Shown: positions 32,518-41,862, numbered from the stretch's first letter. The stretch is 64,000 nucleotides of DNA from Halalkalibacter okhensis (GCF_000787375.1 NZ_JRJU01000004.1:156233-220232), one strand, 5' to 3'. Notes: a model not told the origin generated them from the sequence alone. Translations and numbers: made by a program.

Positions 32518-33690
32518 TTACGCGTCTCCTTTCTTTGCACCAATGAAGTAGTACACCTCAGTAAATTGTTCTGACATTCCGTCCACATCCCCAACTCCGG
32601 CAATGTCTTGAACAACAACGGATTCGCCTTTTGCCCGCATACTTGCCGCTTCTTGGAATGCTTCTGCCCGTCTTTCTTTGCTAAAGACAATGCATGTTTT
32701 TTTCTGCTTCGTGTTCATTTCGCCTAGTGCTTCAACAAGTAAATCAAGACGCACACCAAATCCTGTCGCTTGGCCAGGACGCTCAAACTTGCCAAGCAGT
32801 TCATCATAACGCCCGCCACTGCATAGCGGTACACCTAAATTGCTTCCATAGCCTTCAAATACCGCGCCTGTGTAATAACTCATATGAAGGACTAAATTTA
32901 AATCGACTTTCACATATTGCTCAATGCCGTAGTTCTCTAGCACCTGCCAGAGCTCTGTCAGTTCGGCGATCGCCTTTGATCCTTCTTCATTTGAAATAAG
33001 TTTCGCTGCTTCTTCCATTGTTCCTTTGCCACCGCGTAATTTTAAGAGACCAAGAAGTCTGCCTTTATCAATTGAGGAGATCGGCAAGCTTTTCACATGC
33101 TCACGGAACCCAACATAATTTTTTTCATATAAGAAACGACGCAGCTCATCGGCACGCTCTCCAACAATATCTTCTAACAGCGCGTTCACATAACCAACAT
33201 GCCCAATCGCAATTTTAAAGTGAGACAAGCCTGCACGTTTTAACGCTGATGCCATAAGGGCAATCACTTCCCCATCGGCGCTAACGGTTCCATCACCAAT
33301 CAACTCCACACCAAGCTGCTCAAATTCCGCCGGCTTTCCAGCCTCATGTTGCTGTGCTCTGTATACAGTTGACTGATAAGAAAGTCTAAGCGGGTAAGCT
33401 TCCCCTTTCATGCTTGAAGCAACCAATCTCGCAATCGGTGCTGTCATATCGGGACGAAGCACCAATGTATTTCCTTGCTGATCTAATAATTTAAACAACT
33501 GTTGATCTAAAATGGCTGAGGCTAGACCAACCGTTTCGTAATATTCTAACGTTGGGGTTTCAATCATTTGGTAGCCCCAACCAGACATTTCTGTTTCTAA
33601 TTGCTTTCGAACCTGCTTTTTCATTGCATACATTTCCGGCAATGTATCGCGCATGCCAAGTGGCTTCTCAAACATAAGTGGCTTAGACAT
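32518..33690 (-). CDS. hisZ: ATP phosphoribosyltransferase regulatory subunit
   Basis: A histidyl-tRNA-synthetase-like protein without tRNA charging activity, which joins HisG into an active, histidine-sensitive octamer. The 390-residue protein shows class II synthetase motifs: motif 2-like [25 protein letters not shown] in variant form, and [13 protein letters not shown]. The ATG at 33690 with GAGGAG seven bases upstream is preferred to one nine bases earlier. It is the first gene of an eight-gene his operon. I looked for a T-box leader before it and saw none. Confidence 0.97.
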   Translation of the reverse strand: MSKPLMFEKPLGMRDTLPEMYAMKKQVRKQLETEMSGWGYQMIETPTLEYYETVGLASAILDQQLFKLLDQQGNTLVLRPDMTAPIARLVASSMKGEAYPLRLSYQSTVYRAQQHEAGKPAEFEQLGVELIGDGTVSADGEVIALMASALKRAGLSHFKIAIGHVGYVNALLEDIVGERADELRRFLYEKNYVGFREHVKSLPISSIDKGRLLGLLKLRGGKGTMEEAAKLISNEEGSKAIAELTELWQVLENYGIEQYVKVDLNLVLHMSYYTGAVFEGYGSNLGVPLCSGGRYDELLGKFERPGQATGFGVRLDLLVEALGEMNTKQKKTCIVFSKERRAEAFQEAASMRAKGESVVVQDIAGVGDVDGMSEQFTEVYYFIGAKKGDA

Positions 33691-34034
33691 TGATTTCACT
33701 CCTCGTTCTTCTCCATTGTCTGCTTATACTGCAGCTCTCCGACATCTTTTTTCTATCTTTCCTATCATTCGCGATTTTTGTCAAAATACCTGTTTTTGTT
33801 TCAAGAAAATGTCCATTTCGCTTTAGCTCGCTAATGTGCTAATAAGATAAAGTATATAGTTAGTTTACATGGAGGTACGAACAACGTCAACCATTTTGAA
33901 AGAATTATCTCACAACTTTCGAGAAAGAGAAGAGTTCAGCAGAAAAAACGAACTGTTTTTCTTACATTTTTTATGCTATTCAATAATTCTGCGCAGTATC
34001 TAGTCAAAAGAGCCCCCATGTGGTGCGCTCAAAA
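33691..34034. other. Intergenic region upstream of hisZ
   Basis: The hisZ promoter should be here, within the first hundred bases, but no unambiguous -35/-10 or T-box element (no AGGGTGGNACCGCG on the minus strand) was found. No gene is visible. Confidence 0.5.
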
Positions 34035-34164
34035 CATTTATTTGCGGAAATCGATATATATCGGCGAATAAATAAATATAACGGCGAAAATCTCATTTTA
34101 TCAGCGAATAAGCAAATATAATTGCGAAAACCCCATTTTATCAGCGAAAATTAGTTTTCATCGT
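34035..34164. repeat. Six-unit array with 20-bp period
   Basis: The core GCG-(G)AAWA recurs with GCG exactly at 34044, 34064, 34084, 34104, 34124 and 34144. Flanks alternate between AAATATA and CATTTTATC. Repeats of this look occur near gene ends in other Bacillaceae (general knowledge). Confidence 0.8.
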
Positions 34165-34197
34165 AAAAAAGCTGCTAAGCCCTATGCTTAACAGCTT
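34165..34197 (-). terminator. Terminator of the CocE/NonD hydrolase gene
   Basis: AAGCTGTTAAGC pairs with GCTTAGCAGCTT (one wobble) on the minus strand and is followed by a T-run, nine bases after the stop codon. Confidence 0.88.
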
Positions 34198-34205
34198 CCC
34201 CCTTC

Positions 34206-35936
34206 TTACACGCCTCCACCCGGTATGACCGGTAGCATCACATGCGATGGATATCGTTTATCATGATAAATGGTTTGTACCGCTTTATTTGTCTCGGTTG
34301 AATCCATTAATGTTTTGCCAGTATTAGGGTTCACATCATATCGCGGAAAATTGCTTGAAGATACTTCAATTCGAATCGAGTGCCCTGCTAAAAAGGCATT
34401 GCTCGTAGCCCAAAGGTCTATTTCATATTTGATGACTTCACCAGATAAGGGAGCCTCCTGTTCATATCCGTTACGATACTTAGCACGGATTATTCCGTCT
34501 GTTAAAATATAGGCTTTCCCGTCTGGAAACACATCGACTAATTTCACGGTAAAATCAGTATCAGGTGCATCGCTTTTGGCATAAAGAATCATCTTAATCC
34601 GCCCCGTTATTTCAAGCTGTTCCTCCAGAGGCTTAGACGTATAAACGAGAACATCCTCTCTTTTTTCTATGTCACTTTGTTCAAGCGGTCCACTATTCAA
34701 TCCTTGATAAAAAAGTGGACTTCCTCCTTTGGTCGGGACCGGATTTTCAGGATCAAACACAAATTGATCCGTTGGCTCCATCCTTGGTGGATGCACCTCT
34801 AAGTGACCGGAATGCATATGGGCACCTCCCTCACTATGTAAATAATAAGGTGTATACACGGTTCGTGCTAAAGGCCATTCCTTTTCCGTCCGCCACTTAT
34901 TGATCCCCATAACAAAAATTTGTACAGGATCCTCTGCTATTTTATGCCTCTGTTCATTTTTAAGCCATGTATCAAACCAATTCAAATGGAGTGACGTTAA
35001 GTCCTCTTTTCCATCGATCGAGTGCCCCGAGCTATGCACACCAAAAAAACGCTCCCCAAAACTAGACTCAAACACCCCATGTCCCCAAGGTCCAATAATG
35101 AGCTTTTGATTGACCTCATGTTTGCTCATTTGTTCATAGTTTGTTAACGTCGGCCCTAAAAAGCAATCATACCAGCCTGCTAAGTGATAAGCAGGCAGTT
35201 TCAAATGTTGCAATGTTTCTTTAAAACTAGCTTTTTCAAACACATCGCCCAATAAATGTTCACCTGTATACGTTGAAAATAGCTCCCCTAATTTCTCATG
35301 TTTCATGACAGGCGGCCAGCTTTTGATTGGGACATGCTTGTACCAATCATCGATTTGATTGAGATCCTCACTGATTTCATCAATCAGATCGGTTCCTTTC
35401 TGTTTACGTTGTACATAATCAGGAGCCACTGAGTCTAGCATCCACGTTTCAAATAACCCTAACTCAAAGGCCCCGCCACGATAGAGTAGGCCATCTCGTA
35501 AATCATTCCCTGTCATAGCAGGGAAAATCGCTTTTAACGAAGGTGGTTGTTCCACCGCTGCGTACAGCTGCGTGAAGCCGTAATACGATAGACCAAACAT
35601 ACCGACCATACCATTGGCATAAGGCAAATCCGCTGCCCATTCAACCGTATCATAGCCATCCTTTGCTTCTTGGATAAATGGCTTAAACTCCCCTTCCGAA
35701 GCAAATCGCCCTCTTACATCTTGAATGATCACAACATACCCAGCTAAAGCTGCTCGAATTGGATCCAGGTAACGATGGGAGAAGGCTGGGAGATTTTTGT
35801 TATAAGGCAGTCTAGAGAGGAGAACAGGATATGTTCCGTTATTATTTGGACGGTATACATTTGCGAATAACGTCACTCCATCTCTTAGTGTACACGGTAC
35901 ATCCCTCTCGATAAGAACGTCAGAACAATGATTCAT
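34206..35936 (-). CDS. CocE/NonD-family serine hydrolase (peptidase S15-like)
   Basis: A 576-residue alpha/beta hydrolase with a C-terminal jelly-roll domain (X-Pro dipeptidyl-peptidase C-terminal type, about 330-560), the plan of cocaine esterase, glutaryl-7-ACA acylase and Xaa-Pro peptidase. Nucleophile Ser117 is in GLSYYG, the acid Asp in LAGWYDCFLG, and the His in IIGPWGHGVFES. No signal peptide, so cytoplasmic. The ATG follows GAGGTGAG. It lies downstream of the carnitine operon but beyond a hairpin and a repeat, so probably separate. The substrate could be an ester, an amide or an X-Pro peptide; hydrolysis of acylcarnitine or choline esters is only a guess from location. Confidence 0.9.
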   Translation of the reverse strand: MNHCSDVLIERDVPCTLRDGVTLFANVYRPNNNGTYPVLLSRLPYNKNLPAFSHRYLDPIRAALAGYVVIIQDVRGRFASEGEFKPFIQEAKDGYDTVEWAADLPYANGMVGMFGLSYYGFTQLYAAVEQPPSLKAIFPAMTGNDLRDGLLYRGGAFELGLFETWMLDSVAPDYVQRKQKGTDLIDEISEDLNQIDDWYKHVPIKSWPPVMKHEKLGELFSTYTGEHLLGDVFEKASFKETLQHLKLPAYHLAGWYDCFLGPTLTNYEQMSKHEVNQKLIIGPWGHGVFESSFGERFFGVHSSGHSIDGKEDLTSLHLNWFDTWLKNEQRHKIAEDPVQIFVMGINKWRTEKEWPLARTVYTPYYLHSEGGAHMHSGHLEVHPPRMEPTDQFVFDPENPVPTKGGSPLFYQGLNSGPLEQSDIEKREDVLVYTSKPLEEQLEITGRIKMILYAKSDAPDTDFTVKLVDVFPDGKAYILTDGIIRAKYRNGYEQEAPLSGEVIKYEIDLWATSNAFLAGHSIRIEVSSSNFPRYDVNPNTGKTLMDSTETNKAVQTIYHDKRYPSHVMLPVIPGGGV

Positions 35937-36017
35937 TATCTCACCTCATTTATATTTTTGAGAAAAATTGTTGCTGTAAAGATTGCTGCTGTGAAAGAAC
36001 GGTTTTTCTCTTAGTGA

Positions 36018-36132
36018 AATGGAGCGGAAGTCACTCGACTCCTGCGGGATGTAGAGGTAGGGGCGAGACCCCACAGCCGAGGAGGCTCGGCACCTCCTTG
36101 CGGGTGCGAGTGACTGGAGCGCAATGGAACGA
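36018..36132 (+). repeat. GC-rich Bacillaceae-type intergenic repeat, copy R2
   Basis: Nearly identical to R1 (9321-9436) in opposite orientation: GACTCCTGCGGGA, GCGAGACCCC, GAGGAGGCTCGGCACCTCC, CTGGAGCGCAATGGAACG. It fills the gap between opuAC-like gene and hydrolase gene. Confidence 0.82.
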
Positions 36133-36188
36133 ACATGAGAAGAACACGTCCCCCATAAAATTAACAAAGTATACGAAGACAGCATTTA

Positions 36189-36217
36189 GAAAAGACCCAA
36201 GTCTTATCGACTCAGGC
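36189..36217 (-). terminator. Probable terminator of the carnitine/Opu operon
   Basis: CCTGAGTC and GACTTGGG form an eight-pair stem with two G-T pairs, loop GATAA, then CTTTTC on the minus strand, ten bases after the binding-protein stop codon. Confidence 0.65.
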
Positions 36218-36226
36218 CTCCTCTTA

Positions 36227-37105
36227 CTAGTTACCTAGCATTTCATTCACTTTATCTTGATTGTTGTCAATCCATTCTCTTGCTGCTTCTTCAGGATCTT
36301 GATCTTCCTCTTCAATTTGAACGATCATTTCTTCCACATCATCAATCGAAATGTTCCAGTTGCTTAAGAATTCAAATGCATCTGGTGCTTTTTCTTGTAG
36401 TTCATGGTTTGTTATGACATGAACAGAAGATGTTTCAAAGAAACCAGCATCATTACCGATGACTTTGATGTCATATTTGTTAAACATCGTATGTGGTCTC
36501 CAGCCAAAGAAAATGACAGGCTCTTCTTGCTGCATGAGACGTTGAGCCTGTGCTAGCATTCCACCTTCAGATGAATTGACTTGTGTAATATCAAGCCCTA
36601 ACGCTTCAATCATTTCGTTTGTTTCTTCTTGAGAACTTGTTCCTTCTTCAATTCCATACATTTCATTATTAAATAAATCCTCATTGCCAACGATGTCCTC
36701 AACAGAGTTAATGTCTTCCATATAGTTTGGCACTACCCAGCCTGTCTCCGCCTCTGGATAACTAACAGCCGTATCGACAACGGTGTCACTAAAGCGCTCC
36801 ATATGGACTTGGTGCATTGGGAACCACGCATCCATAAAGACATCAAGGTCACCACGAGATAAGCCCATAAATACATTGCCGACATCGGCACTAGTTTCTA
36901 CCACTTCATAGCCCATATCTTGCAAAATCAGACTGGCGATTTTTGTCGGTGGTACAGTACTTGTCCAAGGTGTAACACCAAACGTAATCGTTTCGCCATT
37001 TCCCGTTTCTTCAGGCGTTTCCCCACTTGTATCTTCAGTTGAACAGCCGACACCAGTAGCTACTAACATCGCCATCATTGAACCTAGTAATAATTTTTTC
37101 ATCAC
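36227..37105 (-). CDS. OpuAC/ProX-like quaternary-amine-binding lipoprotein
   Basis: The solute-binding part of a glycine betaine/carnitine-type importer. A lipoprotein signal ends ATGVGC with Cys21, followed by an acidic linker. The OpuAC-type domain has GVTPWTSTVPPTKIASLIL, DVFMDAWFPMHQVHMERF and FFGWRPHTMF; tryptophans in such positions build the cation-binding cage in the family. It is last in an operon of six whose first three genes degrade carnitine, so carnitine is the most likely ligand, though glycine betaine or a related compound is possible. Confidence 0.9.
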   Translation of the reverse strand: MMKKLLLGSMMAMLVATGVGCSTEDTSGETPEETGNGETITFGVTPWTSTVPPTKIASLILQDMGYEVVETSADVGNVFMGLSRGDLDVFMDAWFPMHQVHMERFSDTVVDTAVSYPEAETGWVVPNYMEDINSVEDIVGNEDLFNNEMYGIEEGTSSQEETNEMIEALGLDITQVNSSEGGMLAQAQRLMQQEEPVIFFGWRPHTMFNKYDIKVIGNDAGFFETSSVHVITNHELQEKAPDAFEFLSNWNISIDDVEEMIVQIEEEDQDPEEAAREWIDNNQDKVNEMLGN

Positions 37106-37122
37106 ATTTCTCTCCTTTTTTC

Positions 37123-37953
37123 TTACGCTTTTTTTGCTAATCCTTGTGTAATACGGTCTAAAATAATCGCTAATACGACGATTCCTAACCCACCTGTTAA
37201 GCCAAGACCAACGTTTACCGTTGAAATCCCAGATAATACCGTTGAACCAAGCCCTGGAGCTCCGATCATTGAAGCAATCACAGCCATCGATAGAGCAAGC
37301 ATCATCGTTTGATTGACCCCAGCCATAATGGTTGGTAATGCTAATGGCAGCTGTACTTTAAATAACAGCTGGCGAGATGTGGTCCCAAAAGCTTTTGAAG
37401 CCTCTACTACATCGCTTGGAACTTGTCTTATCCCTAGATTCGTCATACGAACAGCTGGTGGCGTCGCAAAAACAAATGTAGCAATAACAGCTGGCACTCC
37501 GCCCAAACCAAACAAGAGGATGGCAGGTATCAAATAAACAAAACTAGGCAAGGTTTGCATAAAGTCTAAAATCGGTCTTGTGATTGTCTCCATCATCTTG
37601 TTGGTTGCACTTAAAATTCCAAGCGGAACACCTACTAACACGGATAGTGTTGTTGATACGAGGACAATCGAAACAGTTTGCATAGCAGCAGGCCACAAAT
37701 TAACAGAGCCTAGATACAAACAACCGATCAATGTAAATAATGCAATTCCTTTTCCAGCGATTTTCCAAGCGATAATAATTAACAAGATCATAATGATTTC
37801 TGGTGGGATCGTAATTAATAGGTTTGTTACTGTATCGATAAAAGCTCTAAGAACTGTACTTATGCTATTAAAGAATCCGCTCATAACAGGAAGCAGCCAA
37901 CCATCAACAAATTGATTGGTCCACTCCTCTAACGGGAAGTAGAAGTAATTCAT
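37123..37953 (-). CDS. OpuAB-like ABC permease for quaternary amines
   Basis: The 276-residue membrane subunit has about seven hydrophobic segments and the coupling loop VVEASKAFGTTSRQLLFKVQ followed by LPLALPTIMAGVNQTMMLAL, typical of OpuAB/ProW permeases. A short amphipathic start (MNYFYFPLEEWTNQFVDGWL) precedes the first helix, as in OpuAB. Its start overlaps the ATPase stop by four bases. It works with the ATPase at 37950 and the binding protein at 36227. Confidence 0.93.
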   Translation of the reverse strand: MNYFYFPLEEWTNQFVDGWLLPVMSGFFNSISTVLRAFIDTVTNLLITIPPEIIMILLIIIAWKIAGKGIALFTLIGCLYLGSVNLWPAAMQTVSIVLVSTTLSVLVGVPLGILSATNKMMETITRPILDFMQTLPSFVYLIPAILLFGLGGVPAVIATFVFATPPAVRMTNLGIRQVPSDVVEASKAFGTTSRQLLFKVQLPLALPTIMAGVNQTMMLALSMAVIASMIGAPGLGSTVLSGISTVNVGLGLTGGLGIVVLAIILDRITQGLAKKA

Positions 37954-39149
37954 GCTGTTACCACCTCATCTTTTTCTTTCCCAAGAACTAAGCCTGAGAG
38001 AATCGATACACGAGAAATAATTCCAAGTAGCTTCCCGTCTTCAATTACAACGATTGGATATTTCGTTTCGGCCGCAATTCCAATCAAGTCGTTTAATGGA
38101 GTCGTAGGACTAGCTGAGTGTACCGTATCAATCAAAACGTCTTCCATCGGAATCGTTTCTTTGTATGCTCGAATGGCATCATCAATCGTTAATAAGCCTT
38201 GGAAGTTCTTCTCTTTATCTACTACGAAAATACTAGAGGCACCGGCTTCTTCCATTTTCCGAACAGCGACCCTTGGACCGTCCTTATACGTCGTTAAGAC
38301 CTCTGGTTTTTTCATCACATGGGAAGCTTCCAATACTTTCGAACGATCGACATCTTTGACGAAATTGGACACATATTCATTTGCCGGATTTTCTAAAATC
38401 TCTTCCGCCGTCCCGACTTGAACGATCTGGCCGTCTTTCATAATTGCAATCCGATCTCCAAGCTTCAGTGCTTCATCGAGATCATGAGTAATAAAGAGGA
38501 TGGTTTTCCCTAACCTATTTTGGAGATGAAGCAGCTCATCTTGCATTTCTTTACGTATTAGCGGGTCAAGCGCACTAAACGCTTCATCCATTAGCAAAAT
38601 ATCAGAGTCATTTGCTAATGCGCGGGCTAACCCGACACGCTGCTGCATTCCTCCACTTAATTGATTTGGATAACTAGCTTCATAGCCTTTTAATCCAACA
38701 TCCTCAATCGACTTTAAAGCCTTTTCTTCTCGTTCGGCTTTGTCTACCCCTTGAATTTCTAACCCATAGGCAACATTCGTCAATACTGTCCGATGGGGTA
38801 ACAATCCAAATTGCTGAAAGACCATAGCTAATTTTTTGCGTCGCGTTTCAATTAGCTTATTTTTATCCATCTTCGTGATGTCTTCCCCATCGATAAGAAT
38901 TTCCCCATCGGTAGGTTCAATGAGACGATTCACTAACCGAATTAAGGTTGACTTTCCGCTTCCTGAAAGACCCATAATGACGAATATTTCTCCCGCTTCC
39001 ACGGAGAAGGAAGCTTGGTTAACCCCAACTGTCATCCCGGTTTTCTTCAAAATGTCAGCCTTCTGCTCTCCATTTTTCAAGCTTTTTAAGCCTTGCTTCG
39101 GATGGGCGCCAAAGATTTTGGTCAAATGGTTCACTTCAATCTTATTCAT
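37950..39149 (-). CDS. OpuAA-like ABC ATPase with CBS pair
   Basis: The 399-residue ATPase of a quaternary-amine importer has Walker [10 protein letters not shown], signature LSGGMQQRVGLARAL, Walker B ILLMDEAFSALD and switch FITHDLDEAL. Residues about 280-390 form two CBS domains, which in OpuA senses ionic strength or cyclic-di-AMP. The ATG at 39149 follows AGAGGAG. Fourth gene of the carnitine operon, 22 bases after the thioesterase gene. Confidence 0.94.
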   Translation of the reverse strand: MNKIEVNHLTKIFGAHPKQGLKSLKNGEQKADILKKTGMTVGVNQASFSVEAGEIFVIMGLSGSGKSTLIRLVNRLIEPTDGEILIDGEDITKMDKNKLIETRRKKLAMVFQQFGLLPHRTVLTNVAYGLEIQGVDKAEREEKALKSIEDVGLKGYEASYPNQLSGGMQQRVGLARALANDSDILLMDEAFSALDPLIRKEMQDELLHLQNRLGKTILFITHDLDEALKLGDRIAIMKDGQIVQVGTAEEILENPANEYVSNFVKDVDRSKVLEASHVMKKPEVLTTYKDGPRVAVRKMEEAGASSIFVVDKEKNFQGLLTIDDAIRAYKETIPMEDVLIDTVHSASPTTPLNDLIGIAAETKYPIVVIEDGKLLGIISRVSILSGLVLGKEKDEVVTA

Positions 39150-39171
39150 AAACACTCTCCTCTTAACAGAT

Positions 39172-39645
39172 TTATCGCTTCTTGATTCCGATCTGTCTCC
39201 CTACTTGTGTTGGGCGCGGCATAAGTTCATGTTCGTTGCGTATCTTTTCAATGATGTCTGAAATAACAGGAGGGAAAGGGGCTGGTCTCCCCTTTGCAGT
39301 ATCCATCCCCATTAACATTTGCTCACTCGTAGCAATCTCTATCCCCTCACGATTTTTCATTGTAAAAAATACGTGTAGGCGCTTGGCATCATCGTCTAAT
39401 AGCTGAACATCAACCGTTAGCTCTTCCCCTTCATGTGCTTCTTTTGCGTAGCAAAGATGGGTTTCTAAAGTGAAAATTGTGTAGTCGAGCGACTGACGAG
39501 CAGCTTCATCTAAGCCGATATAATCCATAAAAGAATCAACGGATAAACTAAAAACTTTTGCATACTCGGCATCATTCATGTGGCCATTATAGTCAACCCA
39601 CTCTTTGCGAACATGGTCTTTATACGTAAATGGTTCAAGTACCAT
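39172..39645 (-). CDS. Hotdog-fold thioesterase, probable betainyl-CoA thioesterase
   Basis: The 157-residue 4HBT-type protein has the family start VDYNGHMNDAEYAKVFS with the catalytic-region Asn/His/Asp group, and YAKEAHEGEELTVDVQLLDDD for strand pairing. In carnitine degraders such as Pseudomonas, a thioesterase (CdhB) releases glycine betaine from betainyl-CoA. Here the gene sits between the dehydrogenase and the ABC ATPase, which supports that role. The sequence alone only shows an acyl-CoA thioesterase. Confidence 0.85.
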   Translation of the reverse strand: MVLEPFTYKDHVRKEWVDYNGHMNDAEYAKVFSLSVDSFMDYIGLDEAARQSLDYTIFTLETHLCYAKEAHEGEELTVDVQLLDDDAKRLHVFFTMKNREGIEIATSEQMLMGMDTAKGRPAPFPPVISDIIEKIRNEHELMPRPTQVGRQIGIKKR

Positions 39646-39664
39646 CCTGATCCCTCCCTGCCTC

Positions 39665-40633
39665 TTATTTAGTTATGAGATTGTTAGATTCCGGCCAATA
39701 TTTCTCGGCAAGATCTAGCAATTCTACTAAAAATTCATTACGCTTCTGTTCTAGTTCCGAGATCGATACATCCCCAGCATGGCTCTCACAGCCTTGAATC
39801 ACTTTCTCTTTCAACTCATCTGTTAATTCAGGCGCTTCTAATTTTGTCCATGGTAGTTTAAGCGCAGGACCAAATTGCTCGAGCATATGGCGCATCCCTT
39901 TTTCTCCTCCAGCTAAGTGGAACGTTAAGAACGGTCCCATCTGCGCCCAGCGAAGTCCCGCACCATAAATAATCGCTGCATCGACTTCTTCAGTAGTCGC
40001 AACACCATCATTCACAAGATGCAAGGCTTCACGCCAAAGGGCTTCCATGAGCCTGTCAGCTAAGTGACCTTCAATTTCTTTATTAATGACGAGTGGCTTC
40101 ATTTGGACCGATTCATAAAACGCTGCCGCTTGCGTTAAAACAGCTGGTGTTGTGGCTTCACCACCGACTAATTCAACAAGAGGCAAAATGTAGACAGGAT
40201 TAAAAGGGTGAGCAACAATCAAACGCTCCGGGTTCGTGAGCCCTTCCTGCAATACAGAAGGCATAATCCCTGACGTACTCGACCCGATAATCGCCTCAGG
40301 CTTCGCGAATTGATCAATGCTCGCTAAGACGTTTTTCTTTAGTTCTTCACGTTCCGGAACATTTTCTTGGATTAAATCAGCATCCCTTACTGCTTCTTCT
40401 AACGTTGCAACGAAGGTTAAACGATCCTTGGAAGCACCAGGAGCTAGACCTAACTTTTCTAACGATGGCCAAGCGTGATCGATCGTGTTGCGTGTTCTTT
40501 CTTCAGCGCCACTTGCAGGATCAAAGGCAACGACATCATATCCTTGGGCAAGAAAGCGAGCAATCCATCCATTCCCGATGACACCGGTTCCGATGACAGC
40601 TAGTTTTTTGAATTCCTGTTGATGGTTGGTCAT
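39665..40633 (-). CDS. L-carnitine 3-dehydrogenase (3-hydroxyacyl-CoA dehydrogenase family)
   Basis: An NAD-dependent dehydrogenase of 322 residues: Rossmann AVIGTGVIGNGWIARFLAQG, GSSTSGIMPSVLQ, the catalytic His region VAHPFNPVYILPLVELVGG with Glu, and a helical C-terminal domain. GSSTSGI followed by AHPFNPVYILPLVE is typical of carnitine dehydrogenases (CdhA/LcdH) rather than of 3-hydroxybutyryl-CoA dehydrogenases. It makes 3-dehydrocarnitine, the substrate of the BKACE gene upstream, with which it overlaps by four bases. Confidence 0.88.
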   Translation of the reverse strand: MTNHQQEFKKLAVIGTGVIGNGWIARFLAQGYDVVAFDPASGAEERTRNTIDHAWPSLEKLGLAPGASKDRLTFVATLEEAVRDADLIQENVPEREELKKNVLASIDQFAKPEAIIGSSTSGIMPSVLQEGLTNPERLIVAHPFNPVYILPLVELVGGEATTPAVLTQAAAFYESVQMKPLVINKEIEGHLADRLMEALWREALHLVNDGVATTEEVDAAIIYGAGLRWAQMGPFLTFHLAGGEKGMRHMLEQFGPALKLPWTKLEAPELTDELKEKVIQGCESHAGDVSISELEQKRNEFLVELLDLAEKYWPESNNLITK

Positions 40634-41526
40634 TTGTTATCGCCTCCGTATGGGTTTCTCAATCCGAATTGTTCACGTGCTTCTTGTGGTGTCATGATCC
40701 CAATTCCATTGCTCGTAATCAGGTTCACGGCTTTTTCTACCAATTGATCATTTCTAGCAAACACACCTTTATCAAGGTACAAGTTATCTTCTAGACCGAC
40801 ACGTACATTTCCACCTAACATCGCTGTTTGAAGCATGATCGGCATTTGCATACGTCCAATGCCAAATGCTGACCAATGGGCATTTTCCGGAAGACGGCTC
40901 TTCATATACATCATCGTCTCGACATCAGCATCAGCACCCCAAGGAATTCCTAGACAAAATTGAAACATGGGATCTCCGTCAACTAACCCTTCATCAATCA
41001 GCTGTTTCGCAAAACGAATATGCCCAGTGTCAAAGCATTCCAACTCTGGCTTCACACCACTCTCTTGAACGAGCTTGGCTTGTTGACGTAGCCAATCGGT
41101 TGGGCTCAAATAAATCATGTCGCCAAAGTTCACGCTCCCGCAGTCAAGTGTGCACATTTCCGGCAGCAACTCCCCAACAGGCTTGTGACGTTCTTCTGGA
41201 GTTTGCATGTCCGTTCCATCTCCCCCAGCAGCTGGTGTCGCTAAGCTTGGGATGAAGTCGCCTCCTCCGCCTGAGGTTATGTTAATAATGACATCTGTTT
41301 CCGACTCACGAATGCGATCAACAATCTCTCGGTAATGATCGACGTTGTGACTAATTCCTCCCGTCTCAGGATCTCTCGCATGAACATGAGCAACAGTTGC
41401 TCCTGCTTTTGCTGATGCAATGGCAGCTTCAGCGATTTCCTTTGGTGTCACAGGGACATGTGAACTTTTTTTCGTTGTATCCCCCGCGCCTGTTACGGCT
41501 GCTGTTAATAAAATCTTTTTTGGCAT
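40630..41526 (-). CDS. BKACE (DUF849) 3-dehydrocarnitine cleavage enzyme
   Basis: Beta-keto acid cleavage enzymes use acetyl-CoA and Zn to split a beta-keto acid; the carnitine member gives betainyl-CoA and acetoacetate. The 298-residue protein has LTAAVTGAGD, the zinc motif HVHARDPETGG (about 48-58), the long GxG loop NITSGGGGD, SVNFGDMIYL, and NVRVGLEDNLYL near the C-terminus. I prefer the second of two adjacent ATG codons (41526), five bases after GGGGGAG. It is the first gene of the operon, behind a TetR-type operator pair. Confidence 0.88.
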   Translation of the reverse strand: MPKKILLTAAVTGAGDTTKKSSHVPVTPKEIAEAAIASAKAGATVAHVHARDPETGGISHNVDHYREIVDRIRESETDVIINITSGGGGDFIPSLATPAAGGDGTDMQTPEERHKPVGELLPEMCTLDCGSVNFGDMIYLSPTDWLRQQAKLVQESGVKPELECFDTGHIRFAKQLIDEGLVDGDPMFQFCLGIPWGADADVETMMYMKSRLPENAHWSAFGIGRMQMPIMLQTAMLGGNVRVGLEDNLYLDKGVFARNDQLVEKAVNLITSNGIGIMTPQEAREQFGLRNPYGGDNK

Positions 41527-41582
41527 CATGTCTCCCCCTCTTTGTATACATAACGTACTTTGTTTTGTACTTTTATTACTTA

Positions 41583-41596
41583 ACCATCCGGACGGT
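41583..41596 (-). promoter_or_regulatory. TetR-type operator O1, downstream of the carnitine promoter
   Basis: ACCATCCGGACGGT is a near-perfect palindrome (half-site ACCRTCC). Its centre lies 38 bases from that of O2. It falls in the untranslated leader of the carnitine operon. Confidence 0.85.
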
Positions 41597-41615
41597 TTAT
41601 TTATTCACAATCAAA

Positions 41616-41645
41616 ACTATACCATCCAGACGGTAATGTACGCAA
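41616..41645 (-). promoter_or_regulatory. Carnitine-operon promoter containing operator O2
   Basis: On the minus strand, -35 TTGCGT (41640-41645), an 18-base spacer and -10 TATAGT (41616-41621). The operator ACCATCCAGACGGT (41621-41634) fills most of the spacer, so a bound repressor would block RNA polymerase. Confidence 0.85.
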
Positions 41646-41824
41646 GGGTACTTACAAAAAGAAAGGGATTTCAATGTCGAAATCCACATTCTTTTGTCGA
41701 CTCCACCTATTGCCACACTAGGATTTTCAAGTTCATTCGATTTTTTCTAAATAAAAGAGAACAAATAAAATCAGTCGAGGTTAATGGAGGGAATGGATAA
41801 TTGTACAACCTATTAATTTAAATA

Positions 41825-41856
41825 GAAAAAAACGCTCAGATTTCTCCGAGCGCATT
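41825..41856 (-). terminator. Terminator of the GNAT gene
   Basis: GCGCTCGG pairs with TGAGCG around a short loop on the minus strand, with seven T following, shortly after the stop codon. Confidence 0.8.
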
Positions 41857-41862
41857 TTGACG

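Noticed and set aside
33691..33900. Histidine T-box leader before hisZ
   Set aside because: No AGGGTGGNACCGCG-like antiterminator sequence and no leader terminator were found on the minus strand.
35946..36185. 79-codon minus-strand frame
   Set aside because: It lies wholly within the R2 repeat and its flanks.
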